Assembly: GCA_041653935.1 (NCBI GenBank)
Contig: JBAZEO010000001.1
Span: forward strand, 992,001-1,056,000
Direction of reading: 5' to 3'
Length of the DNA stretch: 64,000 bases
Origin: JAYEHL01 sp041653935
Lineage (GTDB): Bacteria > Chloroflexota > Dehalococcoidia > E44-bin15
This document shows, piece after piece, positions 44,300-53,332 of the stretch. Positions within the stretch are counted from its first letter, which is position 1. Each line of letters starts with the position of its first letter. A model generated the notes under the pieces. It ran no database searches and was not told the DNA's origin. It saw nothing but the letters and a program-made list of their open reading frames with translations. The position numbers and the translations under genes were made by a program.

Positions 44300-44385
44300 C
44301 TTCCTTACTTGTAATCGGGAATTACTTATGGTATCCTATGTGCTGCATTCTACCGCAAAACTACAGTTTGGTCAAAGGGGATACG

Positions 44386-44574
44386 ATGCCAGGTAAATGT
44401 GATATATGCGAAAAATCGATACAGTTCGGGCACAACGTGAGCCATTCCAAACGGCGCACCAACCGCCAGTGGAAAGCTAACACGCATCAGCAGACCATCG
44501 TCCTTAACGGGAAGAAAGTGCAAGCCAACGTTTGCACCAGATGCCTGCGCACAATGCACAAGCCAATCAGCTAA
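44386..44574 (+). CDS. rpmB: 50S ribosomal protein L28, zinc-binding form
   Basis: A 62-residue ribosomal protein starting MPGKCDICEKSIQFGHNVSH. ATG 44386 follows AAAGGGG. The CxxC pairs (CDIC and CTRC) form the zinc site of the C+ type L28. HSKRRTNRQWKANTHQQ is the RNA-binding segment. It is divergent from the FakA-like gene and ends at a strong terminator. Confidence 0.95.
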   Translation: MPGKCDICEKSIQFGHNVSHSKRRTNRQWKANTHQQTIVLNGKKVQANVCTRCLRTMHKPIS

Positions 44575-44595
44575 TCTGAATAGCTAGCCATAATC

Positions 44596-44630
44596 AAGTA
44601 CCAGCCGCATCTGCGTCGCTGGTACTTTTT
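44596..44630 (+). terminator. Terminator after rpmB
   Basis: AAGTACCAGC (44596-44605) pairs with GCTGGTACTT (44618-44627), followed by T-rich sequence. Confidence 0.88.
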
Positions 44631-44732
44631 ATTTCCCCGTACAAGAGGGAAGAAGTCTCAAGCTTCTGAAAAGCAGCTAATGGACACAGAGCACTGGCAA
44701 TAACACCGTTTTTGAAGTCATTGGAATTTGAG

Positions 44733-44761
44733 TTGACAACTTTGTTTTCATAGTGTAGTAT
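44733..44761 (+). promoter_or_regulatory. Promoter of the KimA-like permease
   Basis: Perfect TTGACA (44733-44738), 17-bp spacer, TAGTAT (44756-44761). The leader to the ATG is about 130 bases. I searched it for a c-di-AMP (ydaO-type) riboswitch core by eye and found none. Confidence 0.6.
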
Positions 44762-44897
44762 TTCGCTTTGAATATTCATATTCGTTAATATGTCGAAACT
44801 ATCCTCTGTCGGAAAGCTGCTCCTCGCAATCGCACTATAAGTAATTCCGCGATTTATTCAGCCACGAGAAGGTTTCTCCTCATTAAGAAAGTAACAT

Positions 44898-47246
44898 ATG
44901 AACAAAGAAAATCATCCGGATTTACCTGATGGTGGTAAAAAACCATCTGGAGAATCCGGTAAACCCGAATCTCCAAGCAAAAAAATACGCCCCGATCTCA
45001 TTGTTACAAATGAAGTCAAGCGCGGAATAAACTCCGGCAACGTCTACATACGCAAAGCGGGGAGTACTATTAATACAGGTGTGTCTAAATTAGGGCGGCT
45101 GCTCCTTGTTATCAAAAAGGTTAACCGCAAGCTGAAAAAATTGCTGCCCGGTTCACAGGTCGGCAAGGTAGAGTCTTCCACGACGGAGCCTTCGAAAGCA
45201 TCCGATGAGACGAAGGCACAGACCAAAGAGATTCGTCCCGATCTGGTTGTAAGCGAAGTAAAGAAAGGGGGACGTGTCGGTAACACATACGTACGTACCC
45301 GGCAGTCGCACCCGCAATATTTCCGCAAGGTTGGCCCGGCACACTTTGTTGCAACACCGGAATCCGATCAGCCGGCTGGTTTGTTTGCGAGAATTTACAA
45401 AGTACTTAAAAGAATCGTTATCGGTCGCCCTATGGAAACGGCGCGGGATGCTCAGGAGCGTCTGAGTAAATTCAAAGCTCTGGCCATTTTTGGCTCGGAT
45501 GCTATTTCATCGAGCGCATACGCAACGGAAGCAGCTCTTGTGATATTGGTGTCCGCAGGCAACAGCGCTCTGGATACATCGCTGTACATATCGATAGCTA
45601 TCGTTGTTCTGTTGGCGATTGTTTCGTTTTCCTACCGTCAGATCATTTATGCTTACCCTGGCGGTGGTGGTTCTTACGTCGTCAGCCGCGAAAATCTCGG
45701 CGAAATTCCCGGACTGGCTGCTTCGGCAGCGTTGATGATCGATTATATATTAATGGTCTCTGTCTCAATCGTTGCAGGAACTGAAGCCATAACTTCTGCT
45801 CTTGTGGCATCGGGTTCCAGCTTCGGTCAGGGGTTGCCGGATGCTTTTAATCTTAATGTGATCTTAAGTCTGTTATTCATCGCGCTGCTGACGTTTGGCA
45901 ACCTGCGCGGCCTTCGCGAGTCCGGAACAATTTTCGCTATGCCGACCTACCTGTTTATCGTGAGTTTCGGGGTAATGCTTGTTGTGGGATTGATTAAGGT
46001 ATCTAATGGAACTTTGCAGCCCGCTACAGTCCCGCCTGTAGTTGAAACAGCAGCGCCGGCATTAACCCTGTGGCTGATCCTGAGGGCTTTCTCGGCGGGC
46101 TCCGTAGCCATGAGCGGTACCGAGGCCATTTCAAATGGAGTTACCGCGTTCCAGAAACCTGAAGCAAGAAATGCCGCCAAGACACTGATAGTTATGGCGA
46201 TAGTGCTTGGCATAGCATTCCTTGGTGTGTCTTATCTGGCAACAAATATGGAGCTTGTGCCGGGGGAAGAGACTATTATTTCCCAGGTGGCTCACGCCGT
46301 CTTTGGTGTGAACGCCTTCTACGTGATATTCCAGATCGCTACTATGGGGATACTGGTCATCGCTGCGAACACCGCCTTTGCCGTATTTCCGCGCCTGTCA
46401 TCTGTTATGGCGCATGATCACTATATGCCGCACCAGTTTATGGATAAGGGCGACCGTCTGGCGTATTCCACCGGCATCATCGCACTGGGTGGGATCGCGG
46501 CATTACTTGTGGTTGTGTTTCAGGGTAATGTGAATAAGCTGATCCACCTGTATGCCGTGGGTGTTTTTCTGGCTTTCTGTCTGGCTAATTCCGGGATGGT
46601 TGTACACTGGTGGAAAAAGCGTGGGTATAGATGGAAATCGAGCATCATCGTTAACGGCCTGGGCGCTGTTGTTACTACAGTTATCCTGGTAATAGTGATA
46701 GTGACAAAGTTCATGTTCGGCGCATGGATCGTCATTTTACTGATACCTCTGCTTATAATATTTTTCCGTATGGTTCATCGCCATTATGTGAATGTCGGGG
46801 AGCAATTGCGTATAGTGTCGGATCAGCTGCCGTCGCCAAAGATCGATCAGGTGGTCATCGTTCCGATTGAAGATATAAACTATGCCTCGCTGCGTGCCAT
46901 AGCTTTCGCCAGGACGATCGCCAGCGATGCAATAATGCTGCATGTTTCCACAGATCCGGAGAGCGCTGAGAAGGTTAGACAAAGGGTAAATAGCTATGCT
47001 TCTGATCTGAAGCTGGTCGTGGTCGAGTCGCCGTTCCGTTCATTCGTGCGACCGCTGCTGGCATATGTGAAGGCGATTCACAGCCAGAAACCGGATGCGT
47101 TTGTTACCATCATCCTCCCGGAGTTCATTACGGCACACTGGTGGGAAAGATATTTGCATGAACGCAGTGCTTTGCGTTTGCACAAAGTCTTCGAAAAACA
47201 TCCGAACATCGCGGTTGTGATGGTGCCATACTTGCTGGAAAAGTGA
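44898..47246 (+). CDS. KimA-like APC-superfamily permease with duplicated N-terminal extension
   Basis: This 782-residue permease has a KimA/YdaO-like core: a DAISSSAYATEAALVILVSAG start of helix 1, GGGGSYVVSRENLGEIPGLA, MSGTEAISNGVTAFQ, about 12 membrane helices between residues 190 and 640, and a cytosolic C-terminal domain of about 140 residues (KIDQVVIVPIEDINYASLRA). KimA is a K+ importer, but relatives carry other substrates. The first 170 residues are unusual: a motif IRPDLIVTNEVKRGINSG (about residue 30) recurs as IRPDLVVSEVKKGGRVG (about residue 112), separated by a basic linker. Codon use is AT-richer than in the neighbours, hinting at transfer. Confidence 0.85.
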   Translation: MNKENHPDLPDGGKKPSGESGKPESPSKKIRPDLIVTNEVKRGINSGNVYIRKAGSTINTGVSKLGRLLLVIKKVNRKLKKLLPGSQVGKVESSTTEPSKASDETKAQTKEIRPDLVVSEVKKGGRVGNTYVRTRQSHPQYFRKVGPAHFVATPESDQPAGLFARIYKVLKRIVIGRPMETARDAQERLSKFKALAIFGSDAISSSAYATEAALVILVSAGNSALDTSLYISIAIVVLLAIVSFSYRQIIYAYPGGGGSYVVSRENLGEIPGLAASAALMIDYILMVSVSIVAGTEAITSALVASGSSFGQGLPDAFNLNVILSLLFIALLTFGNLRGLRESGTIFAMPTYLFIVSFGVMLVVGLIKVSNGTLQPATVPPVVETAAPALTLWLILRAFSAGSVAMSGTEAISNGVTAFQKPEARNAAKTLIVMAIVLGIAFLGVSYLATNMELVPGEETIISQVAHAVFGVNAFYVIFQIATMGILVIAANTAFAVFPRLSSVMAHDHYMPHQFMDKGDRLAYSTGIIALGGIAALLVVVFQGNVNKLIHLYAVGVFLAFCLANSGMVVHWWKKRGYRWKSSIIVNGLGAVVTTVILVIVIVTKFMFGAWIVILLIPLLIIFFRMVHRHYVNVGEQLRIVSDQLPSPKIDQVVIVPIEDINYASLRAIAFARTIASDAIMLHVSTDPESAEKVRQRVNSYASDLKLVVVESPFRSFVRPLLAYVKAIHSQKPDAFVTIILPEFITAHWWERYLHERSALRLHKVFEKHPNIAVVMVPYLLEK

Positions 47247-47259
47247 ATGGGGCCCTCTG

Positions 47260-47417
47260 AAAAAGAAGTGTAGTATCCCTCCTGCCGGGGTTTTGGTGGT
47301 GTCCTCCTATGTCATCATACGGCTTGACCGGATGATCCAGATGTCTGGATTGCGCCCCAGCGAAAGCAGGGGTCAAGTCGGGCAATGACAAGAAAAAGGA
47401 GAGATAGCAGGGGGTTG
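47260..47417 (+). repeat. Palindromic repeat family (copy R4), interrupted
   Basis: The outer parts (AAAAGAAGTG...CCTCCTGCCGGGG...GGTGTCC and AGCAGGGGGTTGA) match the family. The middle (about 47310-47405) is replaced by unrelated sequence with an internal inverted repeat (CGGCTTGACC.. and GGTCAAGTCGGGC). Confidence 0.6.
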
Positions 47418-47433
47418 AAGATAGCTTCCCAAG

Positions 47434-48150
47434 CTAATCTGAATAGCTGGCTCTCAGCTCTTTCATCGTCTCGCTGAGGTTTTTATCTTTCCTGAAGATG
47501 GCCGCCCCCGCCACCAGCACCCTGGCCCCCGCCTCGACGACGCGGCGCGCCGTCTTGGGCGAGATGCCCCCGTCGACCTCAAGCTCGGCCTTGAGCCCGC
47601 ACCCGTCCAGCATCTTGCGGAGTCGAGATATCTTCTCCACCATCTCCTCGATAAACGGCTGCCCGGCATAACCCGGGTTCACCGTCATCACCAGCACCAG
47701 GTCGACGTATGGCAGAACAGCTTCGATCACGTCGGGCGATGTCGTCGGGCTGATCGACACGCCAGCCTTGACTCCAAGCTTCTTGATCTGCTCAACGACC
47801 TCCCTGAGATTGGGGCAAGCCTCAGCATGAACCGTTATCACATTGGCCCCGGCCTTGGCGAACTGCTCGATCTGGCTCGGCGCCTTGCCCAGCAGCGGAT
47901 GCACAATGTGGACATCCGGCTTCTCGATCATGAGGTGCACATCGAGCGGCACTTTTGTATACGGGCGTATGGCCTGCACCACCAGCGAGCCGATGGTCAT
48001 GGGCGGCACGAAGTGCCCATCCATTATGTCAACATGTATGTAATCCGCCCCGGCTTTGCTGACCTCCTCAACCTGCGCGCGCAGGCGGGAGAAGTCGGCC
48101 GACAGTATCGACGGGGCGATCTTGATTTTAGGACTCGACGCCTTAGCCAT
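47434..48150 (-). CDS. rpe: Ribulose-phosphate 3-epimerase
   Basis: A 238-residue TIM-barrel enzyme that interconverts D-ribulose 5-phosphate and D-xylulose 5-phosphate in the pentose phosphate pathway. Signatures: APSILSADFSRL at the start, HVDIMDGHFVPPMTIG with metal-binding His and Asp, VLVMTVNPGYAGQPF, and LEVDGGISPKTARR. Its ATG overlaps the argH stop by eight bases, so it is transcribed with argGH. Confidence 0.95.
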   Translation of the reverse strand: MAKASSPKIKIAPSILSADFSRLRAQVEEVSKAGADYIHVDIMDGHFVPPMTIGSLVVQAIRPYTKVPLDVHLMIEKPDVHIVHPLLGKAPSQIEQFAKAGANVITVHAEACPNLREVVEQIKKLGVKAGVSISPTTSPDVIEAVLPYVDLVLVMTVNPGYAGQPFIEEMVEKISRLRKMLDGCGLKAELEVDGGISPKTARRVVEAGARVLVAGAAIFRKDKNLSETMKELRASYSD

Positions 48151-49513
48151 TGACCAGCTTCCTCGCCCGCGCCAGCTGCTTTTTGACCTGAGACGGCGCC
48201 GTGCCGCCCACCGTGTTTCTAGCGGCCACGCTAGTCTGAGCGCTTATCTTGTAAACATCTTTGCCGAACTTCGGCGAGAATTTCTTATACTCGGCAAGCG
48301 ACAGCTTGTCGAACGACTTGCCCTTATCGACAGCGTACTGCACCAGCCCGGCGACCACCCCATGCGCATCGCGGAAAGGCACCCCCTTGGCCACCAGGTA
48401 GTCGGCAAGGTCGGTGGCCAGTATGTACCCCTCCCCCGCGGCTTTTGAGGCCCTCTCCGCCTTGAATTTCAGCGTCGCGACCATGCCGGCAAAGACATCG
48501 AGGGTAGAGTTCAGCGTATCGACGGTGTCGAAAAGCCCCTCCTTGTCCTCCTGCATATCGCGGTTGTAGGTCAGGGGCAGCCCCTTCATTACGGTCAGCA
48601 TGGCCATGAGATGGCCGTAGACGCGGCCGGTCTTGCCGCGCGCCAGCTCGGCGACGTCCGGGTTCTTCTTCTGCGGCATCATGCTCGAGCTCGTGGCATA
48701 GGCGTCGTCGATCTCTATGAAGCCGAACTCCGGCGTGGACCACAACACCAGCTCCTCGGCCAGGCGTGAGAGGTGCATCATAGAAATCGCCGCCGCCGCC
48801 TCGTAATCGATTACAAAATCACGATCGGACACCGCATCCATGCTGTTCTGGCTGATACGTCCAAAACCGAGTTCTCTGGCTACGCTCTCGCGGTCCAGCG
48901 GGTACGGCGTGCCCGCCAGCGCTCCGCTGCCCAGCGGCATCACGTTGGTGCGCACCAGGCAATCGTTGAAGCGGTCCACATCGCGCTCCAGCATCTCGAA
49001 GTACGCCAGCAGGTGATGAGCGAAGAGCACAGGCTGCGCGCGCTGCACATGCGTGTAGCCCGGCATCACCGCATCTTTGTTGGCCTCAGCCACGTCGAGC
49101 AATGCGCCCTGCAGCGCCTTTATCTTCTCGATCGTATTGCCGATAGCTTCCTTGACGTACATGCGCACGTCCAGCGCCACCTGATCGTTGCGCGAGCGCG
49201 CCGTGTGCAGCTTGCGGCCCACATCGCCGATCTTCTCGATGAGGCGCGACTCGATGTTCATATGGATATCTTCGTGTTCTTCCTTGAACACGAACTTGCC
49301 CTTATCGATTTCATCCCAGATGGAAGTGAGCCCCTCGCAGATAAGCTTGGCGTCCTTGGCGCTGATTATGCCCTGTTTCGCCAGCATCTCGGCATGCACA
49401 ACGGAGCCAGCTATATCATACTTGTACAGCCGCCTGTCGTAGCTTATAGACTCCGTGTATTTTTGAACCGATGCCGCCACGTCTTTTTTAAAACGCTTGC
49501 GCATGGGGTTCAC
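48143..49513 (-). CDS. argH: Argininosuccinate lyase
   Basis: This 456-residue fumarase/aspartase-fold enzyme cleaves argininosuccinate to arginine and fumarate, the last step of arginine synthesis. The flexible signature loop is SSMMPQKKNPDVAELARG near residue 277; HTARSRNDQVALD (about residue 103) and MPGYTHVQRAQPV (about residue 153) carry active-site residues. It lies 54 bases after argG, across a 26-bp repeat, and overlaps rpe. Confidence 0.97.
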   Translation of the reverse strand: MNPMRKRFKKDVAASVQKYTESISYDRRLYKYDIAGSVVHAEMLAKQGIISAKDAKLICEGLTSIWDEIDKGKFVFKEEHEDIHMNIESRLIEKIGDVGRKLHTARSRNDQVALDVRMYVKEAIGNTIEKIKALQGALLDVAEANKDAVMPGYTHVQRAQPVLFAHHLLAYFEMLERDVDRFNDCLVRTNVMPLGSGALAGTPYPLDRESVARELGFGRISQNSMDAVSDRDFVIDYEAAAAISMMHLSRLAEELVLWSTPEFGFIEIDDAYATSSSMMPQKKNPDVAELARGKTGRVYGHLMAMLTVMKGLPLTYNRDMQEDKEGLFDTVDTLNSTLDVFAGMVATLKFKAERASKAAGEGYILATDLADYLVAKGVPFRDAHGVVAGLVQYAVDKGKSFDKLSLAEYKKFSPKFGKDVYKISAQTSVAARNTVGGTAPSQVKKQLARARKLVNG

Positions 49514-49535
49514 CTCCCCTCGATATATTCACATC

Positions 49536-49561
49536 TGTCATTCTGAGCGAAGCGAAGAATC
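49536..49561 (-). repeat. 26-bp interspersed repeat, copy 2 (inverted)
   Basis: The exact reverse complement of 7953-7978, placed in the argG-argH spacer. Confidence 0.75.
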
Positions 49562-49567
49562 TAGTGT

Positions 49568-50878
49568 TTACGCCGGCCCAACATACGACCTATCCGACTC
49601 GTCGCCGTTCTTCTTGCCGGTCTTCTTCGCCGCCAACTTCTTGCCGCCCTTTGTCGCCTGCTTCTGCACCATGGCCTCCACGCGCAGACGGAGGGCGTTG
49701 ATCTTGATGAAGCCGGTGGCATCGCTCTGGTCGTAGATGCTCTCGCCGCTCTCCATCGTCGCGATATCGGGCCTGTAAAGCGACAGCGCGCTCTTGCGGC
49801 CGACGGTCATAATGTTGCCTTTATAGAGCTTCAGGCGCACCGTGCCGGTGACGTTACGCTGGCTCTCGGTAACGAGCGCCTGCAACGCCAGCCGCTCCGG
49901 TGAGAACCAGAATCCATAATAGACCAGCTCGCTATAGCGCGGGATGAGCGAGTCGCGCAGGTGCATAACCTCGCGATCCATGGTCAGCGTCTCCATCTGC
50001 CGGTGCGCCCAGTGCAGAATGGTGCCGCCGGGCGTCTCATAAACGCCGCGCGACTTCATGCCCACGACGCGGTTCTCAACAAGATCCACACGGCCCACGC
50101 CGTGCTTGCCGCCGAGCTTGTTCAGTGTCCGCATCACATTGGCTGGCGAGAGAGTCTTGCCGTTGACGGCAACGCAGATGCCGCTCTCGAAGTCGAGTGT
50201 GACATACTCCGCCTTGTCCGGCGCGTCCTCGGGCGCGACGCTCAGCTTAAACATATCTTGCGGCGGCTCCAGCCACGGGTCTTCCAGGATGCCGCTCTCA
50301 AAACTGATATGCAGCAGGTTGCGGTCCGAAGAGTAAGGCTTCTTCGCCGTCGCCTGGACGGGGATGCCCTTCTTTTGACAATATGCAATCATCTCGGCGC
50401 GGCCGGGGAACTGCTTGCGGAACTTTTCCTCGCGCCACGGGACGACGATTTTGATGTTCGGGTCCATCGAGTAGGCGGTCAGCTCAAAGCGGAGCTGGTC
50501 GTTGCCCTTGCCGGTAGCGCCGTGGGAGATGGCATCGGCCTTCTCCTTGCGCACGACCTCCATCATGCCCTTGGCGATGAGCGGGCGCGCGATGCTGGTG
50601 CCGAGGAAATACTGGTTCTCATAGATCGCGCCGGCCTGGATCATGGGGAAGATGAAATCACGCGCGAACTCCTCGGTAAGATCTTCTATGTAGCACTTCG
50701 ACGCGCCGGTCTTCTTGGCCTTTTTATCGAGGCCGGAGAGTTCCTCGCCCTGCCCGATGTCGGCGCAGAAGGCGATCAGTTCGGCATCATAGGTTTCCTT
50801 GAGCCACGCCAGAATGACCGACGTATCAAGCCCGCCGCTGTATGCCAACACTATCTTTTTATATGACTTGCCTGCCAT
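49568..50878 (-). CDS. argG: Argininosuccinate synthase
   Basis: This 436-residue enzyme condenses citrulline and aspartate with ATP. The N-terminal PP-loop AYSGGLDTSVILAWL is intact; SHGATGKGNDQLRFEL and VGRVDLVENRVVGMKSRGVYETPGG follow. Catalytic domains end near residue 400. The last 35 residues (KGGKKLAAKKTGKKNGDE) are a Lys-rich tail not found in typical ArgG. The stop codon lies six bases from the 26-bp repeat, so the tail may have arisen from readthrough into spacer sequence. Confidence 0.96.
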   Translation of the reverse strand: MAGKSYKKIVLAYSGGLDTSVILAWLKETYDAELIAFCADIGQGEELSGLDKKAKKTGASKCYIEDLTEEFARDFIFPMIQAGAIYENQYFLGTSIARPLIAKGMMEVVRKEKADAISHGATGKGNDQLRFELTAYSMDPNIKIVVPWREEKFRKQFPGRAEMIAYCQKKGIPVQATAKKPYSSDRNLLHISFESGILEDPWLEPPQDMFKLSVAPEDAPDKAEYVTLDFESGICVAVNGKTLSPANVMRTLNKLGGKHGVGRVDLVENRVVGMKSRGVYETPGGTILHWAHRQMETLTMDREVMHLRDSLIPRYSELVYYGFWFSPERLALQALVTESQRNVTGTVRLKLYKGNIMTVGRKSALSLYRPDIATMESGESIYDQSDATGFIKINALRLRVEAMVQKQATKGGKKLAAKKTGKKNGDESDRSYVGPA

Positions 50879-50911
50879 TTAAATCTGCCTTTCTTTTACG
50901 TATCAACCCTC

Positions 50912-51029
50912 TGGAATCCCCCTTGAAAGGGGGAAACAATATCCAACCCCCCTGTTAGTCCCCCATACTTTGGGGGACTTTAGAGATTGGGGGACACCCC
51001 CAAACCCCCGCCAGAGGGCGATCCCTCTG
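50912..51029 (-). repeat. Palindromic repeat family (copy R5, inverted, long form)
   Basis: The inverted family core (CAACCCCCCTGTTAGTCCCCC, TTGGGGGAC, GATTGGGGGACACCCCCAAAC) plus the tail CCCCCTTGAAAGGGGGAAAC that R7 also has. It fills most of the argG-argD spacer. Confidence 0.8.
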
Positions 51030-51055
51030 GACTTCCCTGTAACGACCCTCCACCA

Positions 51056-51102
51056 CCATTACCCGACCATGTAGAGGCAATCCTTGTAATTGCCCGCTCT
51101 AT
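51056..51102 (+). repeat. 47-bp interspersed repeat, copy 1
   Basis: Contains ATGTAGAGGCAATCCTTGTA and shares 47 positions, with about eight differences, with 59904-59950. Its core is a GGCAATC/GATTGCC-type hairpin. Confidence 0.6.
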
Positions 51103-51117
51103 TCTATATCGAACGTC

Positions 51118-51137
51118 ATTCCGGTGAAAACCGGAAT
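51118..51137. repeat. Small hairpin repeat (ATTCCGG type), copy 2
   Basis: ATTCCGGT and ACCGGAAT, the same flanks as at 7851. It ends at the argD stop. Confidence 0.55.
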
Positions 51138-51140
51138 CCA

Positions 51141-52334
51141 TTACTTTTTCTTTTCGACTCGCGACAACACGCGCTTCACGATAACCATCGCCTCGTCTAC
51201 ATCCTTCTCCGTGATAATGAGAGGAGGCATGAAGCGCACCGCCGAAGGCGTCACCGCGTTCAGCAGCAGCCCTTCTTTCATACATTCCAGTACGATATCC
51301 GCCGCGATCTCGCGCGACAGCTCCATGGCCAGCAGAAGCCCGCGCCCTCTGACGCCGACCACGAGAGGCGACTTCTTCTTCAGCCCATCGATGGATTTAT
51401 ATAGATACCCCCCCACGCGCTTGCAGTTATCCACCACCCCGTTCTTCAGCATATAGTTCAGCGTGGCATAACCCGCGGCGCAGGCCAGCGGATTGCCGCC
51501 GAAGGTGGAGCCGTGCTCGCCATGTTCGAAAACCGAGACCTTGTCCTTGGCCATGAAAGCGCCTATGGCCACCCCGCCGCCGAGCCCCTTGGCCAGCGTC
51601 ATGATATCCGGTTCGACGCCGTACTGCTCGTAAGCGAACATAGTGCCCGTTCTGCCGATGCCGGTCTGTATCTCATCGAGGATTAAGAGTATCCCCTTCT
51701 TATCACACCACGAGCGCACTTTCTTAAGATAATCGTCGGAAGGCACGTTAACGCCGCCCTCACCCTGGATGGGCTCCATCATCACCGCGCAGGTCTTGTC
51801 GCCGGTAGCAGCTTTCACCGCCGCTATATCATCGTAAGTGACATTCACAAAGCCTTCAGGAAGCGGCTCGTAAGGATCCTGGAACTTCGATTGCCCGGTG
51901 GCCGCGGTCATGGCCAGCGTGCGGCCGTGGAACGATTTCGTCGCCGTGATGACCTCCCAGGCCCCCTTGCGATGTATCATACCGTAGCGACGCGCCAGCT
52001 TCACCGCCCCCTCGCAGGCCTCGGCGCCGCTGTTGCAGAAGAACACTTTGTCCATGCAGCTGTTCTCTATCATGAGCTTGGCCAGCTTGAGCTGCGGCAC
52101 GGTGTAAACCAGGTTTGATGTCTGTATCAACGTGCGCGCCTGCTTGGAGACAGCATTGACGACAACCGGATGCGAGTGGCCGAGGACGTTAACCGCCAGC
52201 CCCCCGATGAAATCGAGGTATTCGTTGCCCTCCTCGTCCCAGGCACGGGCCCCCTTGCCCTTAACGATCGTCACGGGCAGGCGTTTGAAGGTGTCCATCA
52301 AGTATTTTTTTTCGAGTTTCTGCCAGTCAGCCAT
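51141..52334 (-). CDS. argD: Acetylornithine aminotransferase
   Basis: A 397-residue class III PLP aminotransferase. It converts N-acetylglutamate semialdehyde and glutamate to N-acetylornithine and 2-oxoglutarate. Visible features: EYLDFIGGLAVNVLGHSHP near the start, FFCNSGAEACEGAVKLAR, EPIQGEGGVNVP, LLILDEIQTGIGRTG, and the PLP lysine in TLAKGLGGGVAIGAF. It starts 8 bases after argB, so the two are one operon. Confidence 0.95.
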   Translation of the reverse strand: MADWQKLEKKYLMDTFKRLPVTIVKGKGARAWDEEGNEYLDFIGGLAVNVLGHSHPVVVNAVSKQARTLIQTSNLVYTVPQLKLAKLMIENSCMDKVFFCNSGAEACEGAVKLARRYGMIHRKGAWEVITATKSFHGRTLAMTAATGQSKFQDPYEPLPEGFVNVTYDDIAAVKAATGDKTCAVMMEPIQGEGGVNVPSDDYLKKVRSWCDKKGILLILDEIQTGIGRTGTMFAYEQYGVEPDIMTLAKGLGGGVAIGAFMAKDKVSVFEHGEHGSTFGGNPLACAAGYATLNYMLKNGVVDNCKRVGGYLYKSIDGLKKKSPLVVGVRGRGLLLAMELSREIAADIVLECMKEGLLLNAVTPSAVRFMPPLIITEKDVDEAMVIVKRVLSRVEKKK

Positions 52335-52342
52335 TCATATTC

Positions 52343-53116
52343 CTAAACTATTAAAGTTCCTATTTTCTTCCCTTTTACCGCATCGATGACGGAGTGCGAC
52401 GCGCGCCCGTCTATTATCTGCGCCACCGATGTTCCCTCCAATGCGCGCAGACAAGCCTTAACCTTGGGAATCATGCCACCCGCGATCACGCCCGATGCGA
52501 TAAGAGCCTGTATTTTATCACGGTCGAGTTTATCTAGCAACTGCCCCTTTTTATCGAGCACTCCGGCCACATCGGTCAGCATGATAAGCTTCTCGGCGCC
52601 GAGCGCCGACGCCAGCGCGGCTGCGGCCGTGTCTCCGTTGACGTTCAATATCTTATCGGAGCCGAGACCGTACGATGGAGGAGCCACCACGGGCATATAC
52701 CCTTTGTCCATTATCGCCTGCAGCAATTCGATATGTACCCAGACCACCTCGCCGATGAGGCCGTGGGTCTTGGTCTGTATCTCGGCTTCGAGCATCTGGC
52801 CATCGACGCCGCTCAGGCCCGCGGCGCGCCCGCCCTTGGCCTGTATCTGCGCCACGAGTTCTTTGTTCACCGCTCCGGCCAGCACCGCCAGCACCACGCG
52901 CAGGCTCTCCTTATCGGTAACACGCAGGCCGTCGACGATCCTGGTCTCGATGCCCATGCGCTTGAGCCAGGTAGTGATCTCGTTGGCGCCGCCGTGGAAG
53001 ACGACCAGGCTGTGGCCTTCCTTCTGCAATGCCACCAGGTCCTCTATGACCGTCTCGCCCTTGCCGAAGGTGCTGCCCCCGATTTTGATTACGATTGGTT
53101 TTTTCATCTGTTTCAT
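52343..53116 (-). CDS. argB: Acetylglutamate kinase
   Basis: A 257-residue amino-acid kinase that phosphorylates N-acetylglutamate. KIGGSTFGKGE and FHGGANEITTWLKRMG form the nucleotide and substrate sites; NVNGDTAAAALASALGAEKLIMLTDVAGVLD and GGMIPKVKACLRALEG are standard. It is the first gene of the argB-argD operon. argC and argF are not in the window. Either ATG 53116 or ATG 53107 could serve as start; no clear ribosome binding site decides. Because the cluster is split, argJ lies at 56655. Confidence 0.94.
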   Translation of the reverse strand: MKQMKKPIVIKIGGSTFGKGETVIEDLVALQKEGHSLVVFHGGANEITTWLKRMGIETRIVDGLRVTDKESLRVVLAVLAGAVNKELVAQIQAKGGRAAGLSGVDGQMLEAEIQTKTHGLIGEVVWVHIELLQAIMDKGYMPVVAPPSYGLGSDKILNVNGDTAAAALASALGAEKLIMLTDVAGVLDKKGQLLDKLDRDKIQALIASGVIAGGMIPKVKACLRALEGTSVAQIIDGRASHSVIDAVKGKKIGTLIV

Positions 53117-53204
53117 CTATCCATAAGTTATGTACAAGCCATTTTATCACCACGATAGATACAAGGCAATCGAGTCAGCAAATCCGACGAAATCGTAAAC
53201 CCAT

Positions 53205-53256
53205 GTAGGGGCGCCGCTTGCAGCGCCCTATCTATCGGGCACGGCGCGCCGTGCCC
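53205..53256. repeat. Two adjacent GGGGC-type hairpins
   Basis: GTAGGGGCGC...GCGCCCTA (53205-53230) followed by the perfect 20-bp palindrome GGGCACGGCGCGCCGTGCCC (53237-53256). They belong to the same hairpin family as 6738, 53828 and 57885. Confidence 0.65.
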
Positions 53257-53332
53257 CTACCTTTCAATCACCCTCTAGGATATAATATTACAACCATTTG
53301 TTGTTCTCCGATTAAGACGACTGGAGGTTGAG

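Noticed and set aside
44594..44779. 61-codon minus-strand frame upstream of the KimA-like gene
   Set aside because: It runs through the rpmB terminator, overlaps the TTGACA promoter and has no ribosome binding site.
44761..44897. c-di-AMP (ydaO-type) riboswitch ahead of the KimA-like gene
   Set aside because: Expected because KimA is often controlled this way, but I could not find its conserved core in the 130-base leader. A covariance search would settle it.
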